The translations under genes were made by a program, and so were the position numbers. Positions 22,711 through 34,480 of a stretch of 64,000 bases of DNA are shown one piece after another. The notes below the pieces were generated by a model. It was not told the DNA's origin and made no database searches. It worked only from the letters and a program-made list of their open reading frames with translations. The stretch comes from Kuschelorhynchus macadamiae (Eukaryota > Arthropoda > Insecta > Coleoptera > Curculionidae), in the NCBI GenBank assembly GCA_030620095.1, contig JAUTXW010001306.1, positions 2,553,001-2,617,000 of the forward strand, given 5' to 3'. Within the stretch, counting starts at the first letter, position 1. Each line of letters opens with the position of its first letter.

Positions 22711-23229
22711 CGGGGACTGTTCAGAGATAGAGTAGCATATAGTGCAATAATAGCCCCCAAGAGGGAAAACAGCTGATGCCGATACTGCAGCAGGCGAGAC
22801 ACAAAATCACCCTAAATGACTTGATTATCTATCTTGTAGGAATATACCGGTTTTTATCCTAGAATGAGTGGGTCCTCGGACAAAAATTACATATATGTAC
22901 GAGAGGGAATATAGCTCGTTTGTCATTACCAGCGTATAAAAATAGTAAAGCCATTTTACAAAAAAAAAGATACCGAACGGAGCATGCGCGAGAACTGAAA
23001 TGACATTTAGCTTCATGATAAATTATTTTGTATTTGACAATGACAATTTTTCATTTTCATTTCAACTTTATATTATTTTAAAAAGGTGTTTACTGAGTGT
23101 GTTTGATACATGAATTAGTGATATCAAGAGATTATGGACTTAATTTTACCCAGCAATTCCGTAAGCGGAAACTCGAATAACAAAATGAGAGATATTTATA
23201 AAGCGTCCACTTTAGTTCTTTAATATAAT
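22711..23229. other. Unassigned interval with a possible first exon
   Basis: A short Met frame at 23134-23160 (MDLILPSNS) runs straight into GTAAGC, like a small first coding exon. 'gcatgcgcga' near 22982 resembles an NRF1-type promoter motif. Evidence is weak and nothing downstream could be joined to it. Confidence 0.2.
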
Positions 23230-25080
23230 TATGTTAAACCCAAAGAATTTAAGGACAATGACTAGTCACAGGAATTTTTCCGTGTGCGTAATTTATTTTG
23301 CTGTCTTGAAAAAAAAGGTCCTCACTAATATTTTATTTATTCTCCCCTTACACCGCCACTCCGACATTTTTTTCAGATCTTCACGTTTCAGGGTCCCTAG
23401 ATCCCGAAAAACATGTTTTCTCAATTCCTTCGGTATGTCTGTCTATAATTTTGGTCAAAAATTAAAGGTCATATGACATGATAACATTCTGGTAAAAATC
23501 TAACATGGTGAAACAAAATGGCGGGCTAGTGAAATGTTAAACAATTTATTATTAAAAACTGCTTGTCCAATTTATCTCAAATTTTCCACAAATATCAAGT
23601 ATTATGTTGGAATAAATAAATAAATTCAGTCTAATAGAAATGTTTAAGCTAATTGTGGTATGGGGATCAACTAGTAAAATTGTGGTACTAATTCATTCAT
23701 TCATTGGTCTCAGGTTTTATATGTTCAGGTTACACCGTCCCTAGATTCCAAAATATATGTTCTATAATTCCGTCGGTCCGTCTATCGGTCTGCCTGTCTG
23801 TCAGATAGTTCGCGCTATAGCTTAAAGACTAAGTAGCTGATTGACTTCAAAATTTCATCAAAAATTAAGGGTCATGTGGAAATAATCTGGTAATATTTTG
23901 GTAAAAATCCAATTTGGCAAAACAAAATGGAGGCCTATTGAAATGTTAAAAAAATTATTATTAAAAACTACTTATCCAATTTATCTCAAATTTTGCACAA
24001 ACATCATGTATTATGTTGGAATCAACTGGTAAAATTTTGATACAAGGTGGCGGAACAAAATGGCGGCATTTTAAAATATTTCAAAATTCAGCCTAAAAAA
24101 ACTACTTAATGCATAGATTTCAAATTGTTTATCATAACTTAGTGTGGTATTGGGATCAACTAGTAAAACTGTGTTACTAAATCAAGATGGCGGAGCAAAA
24201 TATCGGCCAAATAAAATGTTTGTAATCGTGAAAAAAATCACCTTCTTGCTTTAGCTTCCCTAGAAAAATATATTTTATCAATTCCGTCGGTGTGTCTGTC
24301 TGTCTGTCTGTCAGTTCGCTGCATAACTTAAAAACTGCTTACCAGATTGACATCACATTTTAGTCAAAAGTTAAGGGTCATATGAGGATGACCTGGTAAT
24401 ATTTTGGAAAAAATCCAATATGGCGGAACAAGGTTAAAAAATTATTAACGTAATTACCCAATTTACCTCAAATTTTGCACAAAAATTAACTTTTACGTAG
24501 GAATGAATTGGCAACATTTTGATATGAATCCAAGATAGCAAACCAAAATATCCGCTTAATAAAATATTTAAAGATCAGCCTAAAAAGTAATTTCAGTTTT
24601 TGTGCAAGAATTAAGTGTGGTATAGAGATAAACTGGTGGAACGAGTTTAAGACAGCGTAGCAAAATGACTGCCAAATAAAATTTCAAAAAAATTTACGTA
24701 AATAAACCTTATTCAATTGACTTTAAATTTTGCAGAAAAATTAAATGAAAAAATGGGATAAACTGGTGCGAATTCTACATGACGTAACAGAATGGCGGTA
24801 TGTGCCAATGTAACTGTGTCTACTTACTGAATTTATTTTAAATTATTACCAAAAGTGGGGCATAGGTAGAAATCGATAAAATATTGGTAGGAATCCAATA
24901 TGATGGAACAAATTGGCACCCAATAAAAATGCTTGAAAAGACAGTATATGTTACACATATATACTGTGACTATGTACACAAACTAAATTGAATCATACTT
25001 CACTATTCCTAACCAATGGAAATAAAACCCTAACGAGGAAATTTCGGGTAAAGAAAATTTACCGATTTTTTGAATTAGAA
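23230..25080 (+). repeat. ATGGCGG complex-repeat array, copy 1
   Basis: Three leader blocks (gtccctagat...ccgtcggt...gtctgtc...ttaaa.act) start near 23391, 23743 and 24249. Each is followed by subunits of roughly 130-170 bp with the order 'tcaaattttgcacaaa', 'tgggatcaactagtaaaa', 'caagatggcgg(a)', 'caaaatggcggc', 'aataaaatattt'. The array ends with 'acatgacgtaacagaatgg' and 'acagtatatgttacacat' and then 'aaatttaccgattttt'. No open frame follows the period, so it is not coding. Confidence 0.85.
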
Positions 25081-26929
25081 CTTATTTTTAAAACGCATTT
25101 TGAAGTATCTACGGGTTATATAGAAGACATGTAACAGGAAGACATTTTTTTTTAAATTTTAATCTTATCAAATCGATTTGATGTAAATTTTCACCAAAAA
25201 TTAAAGACCGATTTTACTTCACTGGAAGTAAAAGTAGCCCCTTTTTTTATTTTTAATAGAACCCTGTGTTGTTTATAAACAATCAGTTTCATCTTATAAT
25301 TAGCTTTTCAACGATATGGCAACAAAACGGTGGCTGGAGAGCAATTTTTTGAAAATTAAACATTGCGACGTTATGAAAAAAAATTATTTGCTCATTTTTT
25401 AAAACACAAATCTAAAAATAGTTTTGAGTATAAATATATTTTTTTTAACTTCTGGTTTTATCAAAAAAGCAATTTAGCCCAATATTTTTAATAGCACTTT
25501 GTATTTTTTGATAGTAATTTTATTCGCAAAATTAATTTTTTAAAGATATATCGCATGTTAACCTTTATTTTCGATAAAATAGCGACATCTGACAAAAGTT
25601 GCCATGTAATATATCTTTTAAAAGGTAATTTTACGGAGAAAATTACTGCCAAAAATAGTGTCGCAAATATATTGAACCAAATTGCTCTGTGCACAAAATA
25701 AGAAGTGAATTTTTTTTTTAAGTCAATTGTTGCCCAAACCGATTTTTAAACGAAAGTGTTCTAAAAAATGAAAAATTAAGAATATTTTGGATAGTAACTG
25801 TATTTTTTTCATAAAGCGGCAACACTTATTTAATTTTCAAAAAATGATTGTTCAGGGGCTTTTATTAAAACTAAAGTTGATTTGTGATATTCAAGCTAAA
25901 AGCATTTTTCTTCATATCGAGTTATATAAGTGTGCCATATTTGAAATTGATATGTTTAGCTATTTAACTAATCAAAAAAAAATAAATTTTTGTATTAGCT
26001 TTTTATTATTTCGGGCTATTTTTATTTTATATGAATGCTATTGATTTTTCCAAACCACTACGAGAAAACCAGCTTCAGAAAATACTGTAAGTAAACAAAC
26101 TGAGCGAAAATCAACTTCTCAAAGGAAGCAATGGCCTCAAGGAATGTTTGAAAGGGGCAAGATCCAGAATGTTAATTGCTTGATTTCGTCTAAGTTCAGA
26201 TTTTTCAATAATAATTCCCTTTATATTTTCTCTTGTATATTTTAAAGTACTGGCTAATGGGTTCAAAGTAATGTTAAATTGTTTTAGATCCAATTAGTTA
26301 AAGATGCCGCGATAAGAACAAGCACTCCAAAAATGTATGGAATTATTAAAAACGTAAAACTTTGATTAAAAATTAATTATGACAAATGAAATGTAATTTA
26401 AATCATGTCACTATTTTTTATTGGATTTTAAAAATTGGTTAGAGCAATTTTATATGGATTTTTCTATTTCGATCACCCGACTAATCCTCCGCGCAAATGG
26501 TAACACCTGATCACTCACTTGTGTCTAACCGGACAGGCCATTCTCAAAGTTTTTTGCACTATAACCGCCGTATTATTGGTCGATACTATTTACACACGGA
26601 ACGGGAAAAACATTAACTCAATTCTCAACAAGGCAATAAACCGCATGTAATTGGTTACGGTGAAAAATATCACATATATATGAAAACCTATCAAGTTGCT
26701 GTATTTGGATATTTTTCACGGAAAGCGGAGTAAAATAGGACAAATTTGTCGTTTATAAAAGGGTAACAAGCATTATCGCTTCAGAATTGAGTGTGACAGT
26801 GAGTGACACAACTGTTTAAGAGTTTAAAAATACTCTGCATTTATTTTTATTTCAGCTATAAATAGTATAAAAAAATATTTAATTTTTAAGTGTTTACTTC
26901 CCTCGTAACTATTGTAATCGTGAAAAGAT
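25081..26929. other. AT-rich interval, no gene recognised
   Basis: Two short open frames (25787-26044 plus, 26111-26293 minus) have no recognised motif. Several near-repeats of 'taattttacggagaaaatta'-like text occur at 25490-25700. I see no element ends. Confidence 0.4.
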
Positions 26930-28690
26930 TTTCAGGGTCCCTAGATGCCAAAAAATATATACTATCAGTTCCGTCGGGCCATCTGTCAGTCTGTCTGTCA
27001 GTTCGCAGCATAGCTTATAGACTACTGTCCGATTTACTTCAAATTTTGTTAAAAATTTAAAGGTCATATGGGGATGATCGAGTCATTTTGTTAGAAATCC
27101 AATATGTTTCGCATATTGGAATAGCGGCCTAGTGAAATTAAAAAAAAATATTATTTAAAAACTACTGATACAATTTATCTAAGATTTTGCGAAAACATCA
27201 AGTATTATGTTGGAATCAACTGGTCAAATGTTGGTACAAATCCAAGATGGCGGCTTAATAAAATATTTAAAAATTCAGACTGACCTACTTAATAGATTGA
27301 TTTCAAATTGTGTGCCATAAATAATTGTGGGATAGAGGTCAACTTGTAAAATTATGGTTATAATTCAAGACGGTCGAACAAAATGGCGGCCAAATGCAAT
27401 GTTTTACATCTCTTCACGTTTTAGCGTCCCTAGATGCCAAAAAATAAGTTTTATTAATTCCGTCGGTCCGTCTGTCGGTCTGTCAGTTCACGGCATAGTT
27501 TAAAAACTAGTTACCCGATTAACTTGAAATTTTGGAAAAAATTAAGGATGATATAGGCAAGATTTGGCAATATTTTGGTAAAAATTCAATATGGCGAAAC
27601 AAAATGGCGGCCTAGGGAAATATTAAAAAAATTATTATTAAAAAACTACTTACCCAATTTTTCTTAAATTGTGCAGAAACATCAAGTATAATGTTGGAAT
27701 CAATTAGTAAAATTTTCGTACAAATCTAAAATGGCAGCAGAACTTTAAAACGCAAAAAGTAAACAACATACTAGAAATAATAAATCAAATTAGATGAATA
27801 AAGCAAGAAAAAGTGTGAAGAAAAGGGATGTATCAAAATATGAATGACAGTGGCGGCTGGTCTAGAGAGACATGGCGGCATGACAAATTATTTAAAAGTT
27901 CAGCCTGAAAAAACTACTTAATGGATTGATTTCAAATTGTGTGCCATAACTAATTGTGGTATAGGGATCAACAAGTTAAACTGTTTTACTAATTCAAGAT
28001 GGTGGAACAAAATGGCGGCCAAATAAAATATTTGAAATCGTGAAAAATCATGTTCTCAGGTTTTACATATCTTCATGTTTTAGCGTCCCTATGAACCAAA
28101 AAAAATGTTTTATCAATTCCGTCGGTCTCTCTGTCAGTTCGCGGCATAGCTTAAAAATACTTACTTCAAATTGTACCTAAAGGATCCTATGGGTATGACC
28201 TGGTAGTATTTTTGTAAAAATCCAATAAGGAGGAACAATTATACTAAAAAAATAATTACCTAATTTACTTCAAATTTTGCACAAAAATCAAGTGTTACAT
28301 AGGAATGAACTGGTATTATTTTGATATGAATCTAAGATAGCAAAACAAAATAGCAGCCCAATAAAATATTTAAAAAATCAGTCTGAAAATACTAATTATG
28401 AAATAGATTTTAATTTTTGTGCGAGAGTTAAGTGTGACATAGAAATAAACTAAAGTTATGGGTACGCACTTAAGACAGCGAAACAAAATGGAGGCCACTA
28501 AAATTTTTAAAAAACAATCTACTTTGATTTTAATTTTGGAGAAAAATTAAATGTGAAAATGAGATAAACTGGTATGAATTCAGCATGACGTAACAAAACG
28601 GTGGTAGGTTTCAATGCAAAAACTACTTATTGAATTTATTTTAAATTAGGCCCAAAAATCAAGTGTGTAAAGGAGATTTTTTCTGTGTAT
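26930..28690 (+). repeat. ATGGCGG complex-repeat array, copy 2
   Basis: Leaders start near 26938, 27427 and 28085. The subunit order matches copy 1, as does the terminal block ('agcatgacgtaacaaaac' near 28582). The orientation matches copy 1. It carries an extra ~135 bp at 27735-27872 that copy 1 lacks. Copy 1 and copy 2 are diverged by many substitutions, so neither is a recent duplicate. Confidence 0.85.
27735..27872. mobile_element. Small insertion inside repeat copy 2, related to 30.35-30.62 kb
   Basis: It holds 'aaaaagtaaacaacatact', 'aaatcaaattagatgaa', 'tatcaaaatatgaatgacag' and 'tggcggctggtctag'. The same words in the same order, spread over about 270 bp, occur at 30350-30620. The array copy at 24.05 kb lacks this stretch, which shows it as an insertion. 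It looks like an internally deleted member of a small element family. Confidence 0.55.
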
Positions 28691-28759
28691 ATTTGTATTC
28701 CTTTTATTACAAAAGGTGTCTATTTTCGGTCGAATACTTAGTAACATCCATGGAGGTAA

Positions 28760-29049
28760 ATGCACGCCAGGGGGATTAACCCCCCTCCCCCCAGAGCAAA
28801 AATATTCCCCTAGGACCATTTTACTAAATCATATTAATCCTTTTACAATTATATTTTTGACTTTTTTTTCTTCACTGCAAACTTAATATAAAACGAGTCG
28901 ATGAATTTTCAACAACCAAAAAAAAAGTCTTAATTTTATGTAGCTAAAACACATAACCTGGCTCATCAATCTCTTTGTACCGTTTTGCTTAAATAATACA
29001 GGCTCTGGAGGGTTTTAACCCCAAAATCCCCCCCTTAAATACGCCACTG
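28760..29049. mobile_element. Small hAT-like element, left end degraded
   Basis: The right end, read on the minus strand, is CAGTGGCGTATTTAAGGGGG. Inward C-runs and a 'ccagagc' word recur near both borders (28784-28797 and 29003-29036). The left border near 28765 lacks a clear CAGTGGCG and no TSD is visible. Confidence 0.4.
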
Positions 29050-29334
29050 AGTCAAAGACTTGGATATGACTGAGTGTATTTGTAGTTTAAATTTAATTGT
29101 TATAATGTGTAATTGGAGTCTTTAAAGTTCTATTTCTACTAAAGTATGATTTATATTTTAATTATAGGCTCCTGATTTTCGCATAATTTCCTTCTAACCA
29201 AAGAAGTTGGTACCTATTTAAATTTTGAGTGAAACATTTAAAAATGTATTTTATCTGTTACTTGTAACTAGTTATTTAGACGACAGCTTTTAGCAAGTTT
29301 TAAGATTTAGTTTGAACTTTTTTGGACTTGGATA

Positions 29335-29381
29335 TCTAGGAGGATTCTGCGGGAGGGCCCAAATTCCTAGTTACGCCAGTG
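29335..29381 (-). mobile_element. Solitary hAT-like terminus
   Basis: Read on the minus strand from 29381: CACTGGCGTAACTAGGAATT, then a GGGCCC-containing stretch. This is a typical hAT/MITE end. No partner end was found, so only the terminus is reported. Confidence 0.4.
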
Positions 29382-30349
29382 GTAACGGTTTTAAGTTTAA
29401 AAAGGATATATATGGATATATACTAAGGCTATATGAGTCTATTAGATGTAACTTAACGCGAACAGCTAGAGGTATTGCACAGAGTAAGACTATGGATCGC
29501 CAAGTCCGTCGTTTTACACATTTAGCGTAAAGAAAGCTTTTTGTCACTGCAAGTGGTTGAGAGAGCATTTACATCAAAATGCGAACAGTTTATATACAAT
29601 TATTTAAACTTTATTCATATCGCCCTTACTTTGTGATACGTCTTAGTCCTGAGCGAAGACGTCGGCAATGGTGAAACATAAGCAATGAGAGCACAGATCA
29701 AATTTAGTGATTTTTTAGTGACAGGCTATATTTAATAAGTATATATTTAAGGAGTACATACAAACTGAGCGGCGAACCGAGATAGGGATCTAGAGCCTCC
29801 ATGCAACCCAAGCTATAGTAGTTAATACAATTTAATAGAAAAGAATTAAGGCAACCTACATCCGTTAAATCTAAAACAAGGAATCAAGGAATAATAATAA
29901 AATAGTTAAATAAAATTTATATATAATTTACATTGCAACTTATAAACAATTATTGCTCCGGTTTCCCCAGGTCCTTCTTTTTTATCTTTCGGGTAATTAC
30001 GTAATAGAACTTACGATATGTGAAGAAAATTAGGATGTTGCGTGATATTCTTCTGTATCAAGAGCAAAATAGTATATGTCGAAACAAGAATTTAGGAAAC
30101 TGCGCCATATATTTTAAAAAAATATAATTTGGTAATTCAAGCAGCTTAGGTTAAGATAGTTCCTTATTGTAGCCATGTACTACTGCAAGTAATTTAAGAT
30201 TGATCTATGTTTACCATCCGAAGCCTTTAATCTTTATGTCGCAGGGTTTCGAGATGTTGAAAAACGTGTTTTTCTATTTTGCTAATTTTTCTGTCGGTTT
30301 GTTGGAATTTATTACATTTTATAATTTACAAAAATAAATAAATTATAAC
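29382..30349. other. Unassigned interval
   Basis: Short frames on both strands at 29371-29568 overlap each other and show no family motif. Nothing else was recognised. Confidence 0.4.
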
Positions 30350-30620
30350 TATAACGATAATAAATACTAATAAACGTAAAAAGTAAACAAAATACTTGAA
30401 ATAAGAAATCAAATTCATCAAATCAATCCATTGAATTAAAAATCGGCACATATACTACTACTACAAAATACTTGAAATAAGAAATCAAATTAGATGAAAA
30501 TTATAAGAAAAATTGTCAAGAAAATGAGGGTTTTTTGGATGCTATAAGTTTTTATAGAGTTTTGCAGACAAACAAGGTATCAAAATATGAATGACAGTGG
30601 CGGCTGGTCTAATCAGACAC
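30350..30620. repeat. Repeat related to the 27.74-kb insertion
   Basis: Contains 'cgtaaaaagtaaacaaaata', two 'acttgaaataagaaatcaaa' units (near 30392 and 30471) and 'tatcaaaatatgaatgacag' followed by 'tggcggctggtctaa'. It shares the word order of 27735-27872. Confidence 0.6.
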
Positions 30621-30751
30621 GTCGACTCGAATCTCCCAAGATCCATACAGAACCATACCTGTAAATTAAATACTTGCTTGGCAACTACTGTGCCACTTGT
30701 TTGTTTTTCCTGTATTCTCATCAATATTATGTCACAGGAGTATCTCACTAG

Positions 30752-31528
30752 CAGTGGCGGTTCCTCCATTAGGTCAAATGGTCAATGACCCCCCAATAAA
30801 TATTTCCAAATAGAAACAAATAAATAAAACATTACATAATTTATATTTTTTAAATTTGGAAATTATCTCTATTTTTCTAAGCGTATACACTCGTTGACCG
30901 TTCTCTTAATTCCGCGACACACTATCGATGCCTCGCACCGCGATCTCCAGAGAGGTTTCGTTTCATTTGGAATCGATCACGGCTGGCGGCCCGCGTTGAC
31001 CTCGTGGTTATAAACAGAGGCGAGTTTTTCCCGAGTATTCCCCATAAAAATTAAATATGTTTGTCAGTTGATGTGTTTAATGTGGATCGTGTCATTGGCT
31101 TTAAATAAAGCCAATGATCGTGTGATAGGTTGTGGTTACGATTGCGTATTTTTATAGATTTTATTTTGAAGATTCTGCATTTTGTTTGTTGATTTTGTGG
31201 TTTAAATTAACTTTTAAAGAAAGGTAGCCACAATATTTTAAAATATTAAGACTTTATAATCCGTTTTAAATTATTTTGGCGAGCTGAACTTTGAGAAGCG
31301 ACTCGAATTTAAGACCAGTAGTCGACCTTTGCCGAAATTTAAAATTCAGCAAACAAGTAGAAACAAAAACAAAGTCGTTATGTTCGTAGAAATATGTACG
31401 ATTTATGTGCCTGGACATGCGGTTGCGAGGTAACAAAGGCATTTTATTGTTTCGTGACTCATTTTTTCAGATGACGCTTTGTGGCTAATTATTGACCCCC
31501 TTGAAAAGTTGACCACGAGCCGCTACTG
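30752..31528 (+). mobile_element. Non-autonomous hAT element, 777 bp, with TSD
   Basis: Left end CAGTGGCGGTTCCTCC. The right end, read on the minus strand, is CAGTAGCGGCTCGTGG. Both ends hold a 'gtcaa(t/c)' word and a run of C. The flanking octamers are ctcactag (30744-30751) and ctcactac (31529-31536), a 7/8 match. No transposase remnant is readable. Inside, 'ccaatgatcgtgtgat' and 'ggatcgtgtcattggct' form a small inverted pair near 31083-31121. Confidence 0.85.
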
Positions 31529-31536
31529 CTCACTAC

Positions 31537-33690
31537 GCAGGTCGTGAATATGGAGCCTCGATTTTAGATCAGGGAATGGCCTAAGCCTATAACGCGAATA
31601 ACGAATATTTCTTTGGCAAAATTGATTGAAATAATTCAAAGTTGCTATGGCGGGACAATTTTGAGAAGCTTTTGAACTTCTCACGATAGTTGCAAAAAAT
31701 TAAAGTAGTTTTGTATAAATAAGGTTGACTTCCTCATAAATGTGGTTTCATCTTTGTTTGTATTGCTGGGCGAAACGTGTAGTTACTAAGAGTCCGAGTA
31801 GGACAATCCCGTAAGAGCACAATGTCGGCAGTTTTAAGCCAATCTAATTATAGGGCAACTGTTAATGTATGCGATGATAAAACTCCATCTTAACTAAAAT
31901 AATATTGAAATAAGCCTTAAGACCTAAGTCATCTATCAATTAAAGAAAGGTTTGATTTAAAACTTAAATCCTTTTATGCTTGGAATAATTTGCGATTTAC
32001 GATTCTTTCAAATTAATTTGTGACAGCTTATATGGGCGCCGCAAAACGCGGTGTGGGCAAAATTGTACTGACGACAAAAAAGTCATGCCTTTGTGTTACT
32101 AACAACTATCATCAACGGATGAAATGGATGATATCCGATGGGGGCAAAATTATACTGATGACTTGAGAAACGGTCATTTCTAATATAAATTGTACCAGTT
32201 TTATCTTAATGATGACTTTCCCGGGGGTGGGGGCAGTGACATACCCTTAACCTGATTTAACCAAAAACGCAGTCTGATATTTAAAGCATGATTACATACC
32301 AAATTACCTTGTTGTGGTAAGAAAAATGTGTTACTTACCGCTAACAAAAACCACTTTTGTGCACCTAGGACCTTCACGAATTTCAGTACAATAAATTAAC
32401 TTGGTAAGTTGTTTGCATAATAGGCCAGTAGATTTAGATATCTACCTGGTGAAAAATACCATTGAGTTAAAAATCGGCACATATACTATATGAAATATGC
32501 TGAACAGTCCCCTAACCTCACATTAGCACGTCATGGTTTTTTTGATCACGTTCTCCTAGAAGCTATTTCAAGTGATAAAGTAAAATGTAAAACTATATTT
32601 TGACAGGGCGCATAAAAACTATAATAAGTTAATACAAAAAGGTACATAAAACATTGGAAATTGATACATGGCATGATGGCACAACTTAAAAAAAATAGTT
32701 TTTAATCACGCACTGAGAAGATTTAATTTTCAAAGTAAATCGAAAATATTTATTTTCAATATTCAGATATATTATACAGGGCGTGTAAAAGCATTTTTTT
32801 AGAATACAAATAAGCTCTTTTTAATGTGTCAACAGAGTTATATATTAAAATAGCGATAGGATGAGGTTTTGATAATAGAGAAGGAGACATTCGTTAGATG
32901 AATCCGCCCCGGGTTAGCACCAGGATTGTCAACAAAGCTATAGGCAAAGAATAGGTATTATAAAGAAAGGACGGTCGAAAAAAGAGACTAAACTTAGACA
33001 AAGACAGGTATAAGTAACCAATTTAAAGGAACAACTTCGGAAACATTTGCATCGTCGAGAATTTATGTGAATAGTTGCTGTGCTGTGTGTTAGTTAAAAA
33101 GGATTTTTTAATTAATTAATGTACACATTAAGATGTTTTGACGCATTTAACTTTACTGTTACGTTCTAAAAATTTAGAATATTTTTCGTACAAAATGCTA
33201 CCTAAATATAAAACACTGTTAAAATACGTATAGTGTGCGTGACAAACAAAATCGTTAATCGTTAAAAAAAACTGAATAAATATGGTTAATTTGGAGATAT
33301 TTTCTTAGATTGTAATGTGTTATAACCTGTGAGAGATTTAACTCTAAAAAATAATCGAAATTAAATTAATATGTTGTTTTTATTTTTTTATCACTGAAAA
33401 AACATAAAAATTATTTGGTGTCATTATACAACGTAAACGAAAATTTGGTTAACTGTGATTTATATTGTACCATGAGATATTAAAGAAAATAATGGGGGTT
33501 AAACTAAATAAGTTGTTTCTCTTTTTTTATAAATCACTCAAAATAAACAAAAAACCGATTAACTGTCAATTATTTTGTACCATTGTAGAAAAATCTATCG
33601 CAAGACAGTATACAGTTCCGTGTGAAAGGAAAATTCGATAAACTGGCGATGGTTTAAATATAGCCACAAGTTAAGGGTAACCACCACCAG
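31537..33690. other. Long interval without a recognised gene
   Basis: No coding frame of note. A partial internal duplication is visible: 'gggcaaaattgtactgac' (about 32058) and 'gggcaaaattatactgatga' (about 32143). Confidence 0.4.
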
Positions 33691-33721
33691 TTTATGTTTA
33701 TAAGATAATAATAATAATAAG

Positions 33722-34030
33722 AAGAAATATGGGGAACCTATAGAGGAAGACAATGAAGATGATAATTTATGGAATGATGATGAAATTGACTGGGAATCGC
33801 AATCTTTTAAAGAAGAATCTTAAAAAATCCAAGAAGATAGTATGAATTTTAAAAAATAAGGATAGTGGGTGGGATGACTTTGATGTTGAATGGGAATCAG
33901 ATAGCCTTTTTTCTAAATTAAAATCTAAAAATGAAGAACCATCACAAGTAGCTGAATTTGTTAAAATTAAATAAATCATTTGTAGAAGAGGACATTTGGG
34001 ATGATTTATATAATCGAATAAATTTTACTT
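33722..34030 (+). pseudogene. Acidic, Trp-containing repeat coding remnant, family unknown
   Basis: Plus-strand frames read 'EEDNEDDNLWNDDEIDWESQ', then after two stops 'DSGWDDFDVEWESDSLFSKL', then 'VEEDIWDDLYN'. Three units of the form W(D/N)D...(D/E)WES are thus visible in about 300 bp, separated by stops and a frame change. The conserved periodic Trp and acids suggest a former acidic repeat protein. I cannot name the family; no neighbour gives context. Confidence 0.4.
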
Positions 34031-34309
34031 ACAGAAAGGAGTTTCCGTATTATTAAAACTTATATAAATATATTAAACGAATTTATAGATTTTGCCAGAA
34101 TATTTTAATTTAAGACCACGAATTATTTTTGTTCCTTTTTCATTTTTCAATTTCATCACAAACGAAACTCTATTTCTTGTCGAGTCATATTAGGGTAGGT
34201 TCAGGAGGATCGCAGTCTTGAGAGTTCGTTTAGGTCGACAAACCTAAGACGCCCCTATAAAATTACTATACTGAAATCATGTTAAAACTTTTTCTCGTTG
34301 CTTTTTGTA

Positions 34310-34480
34310 TAGTGCATTTTTGTAATCATTTAGGTTCTGCACAACATAGCTGAAAAACTACTTATCAGATTGACTTCTAATTTTGACCAAAAATCGAGGA
34401 TCATTGGGGAAGGGTCACATTTTGGTAAAAATCCACTATGGCGGGGCAAAATTGTGGCGTTATAAGATGGCGAAACAAAA
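34310..34480 (+). repeat. Short fragment of the ATGGCGG complex repeat
   Basis: Holds 'gaaaaactacttatcagatt', 'ttttggtaaaaatccactat', 'ggcggggcaaaattgtggc' and 'aagatggcgaaacaaaat', in the order seen in the large arrays. Confidence 0.75.

Noticed and set aside
16190..28690. CRISPR-like or coding interpretation of the ATGGCGG arrays
   Set aside because: Subunits vary in length and sequence, there are no uniform spacers, no frame follows the period, and the host is a eukaryote.
29312..29568. Plus and minus frames near 29.4 kb
   Set aside because: They cross a hAT-like terminus, overlap each other and have no motif.
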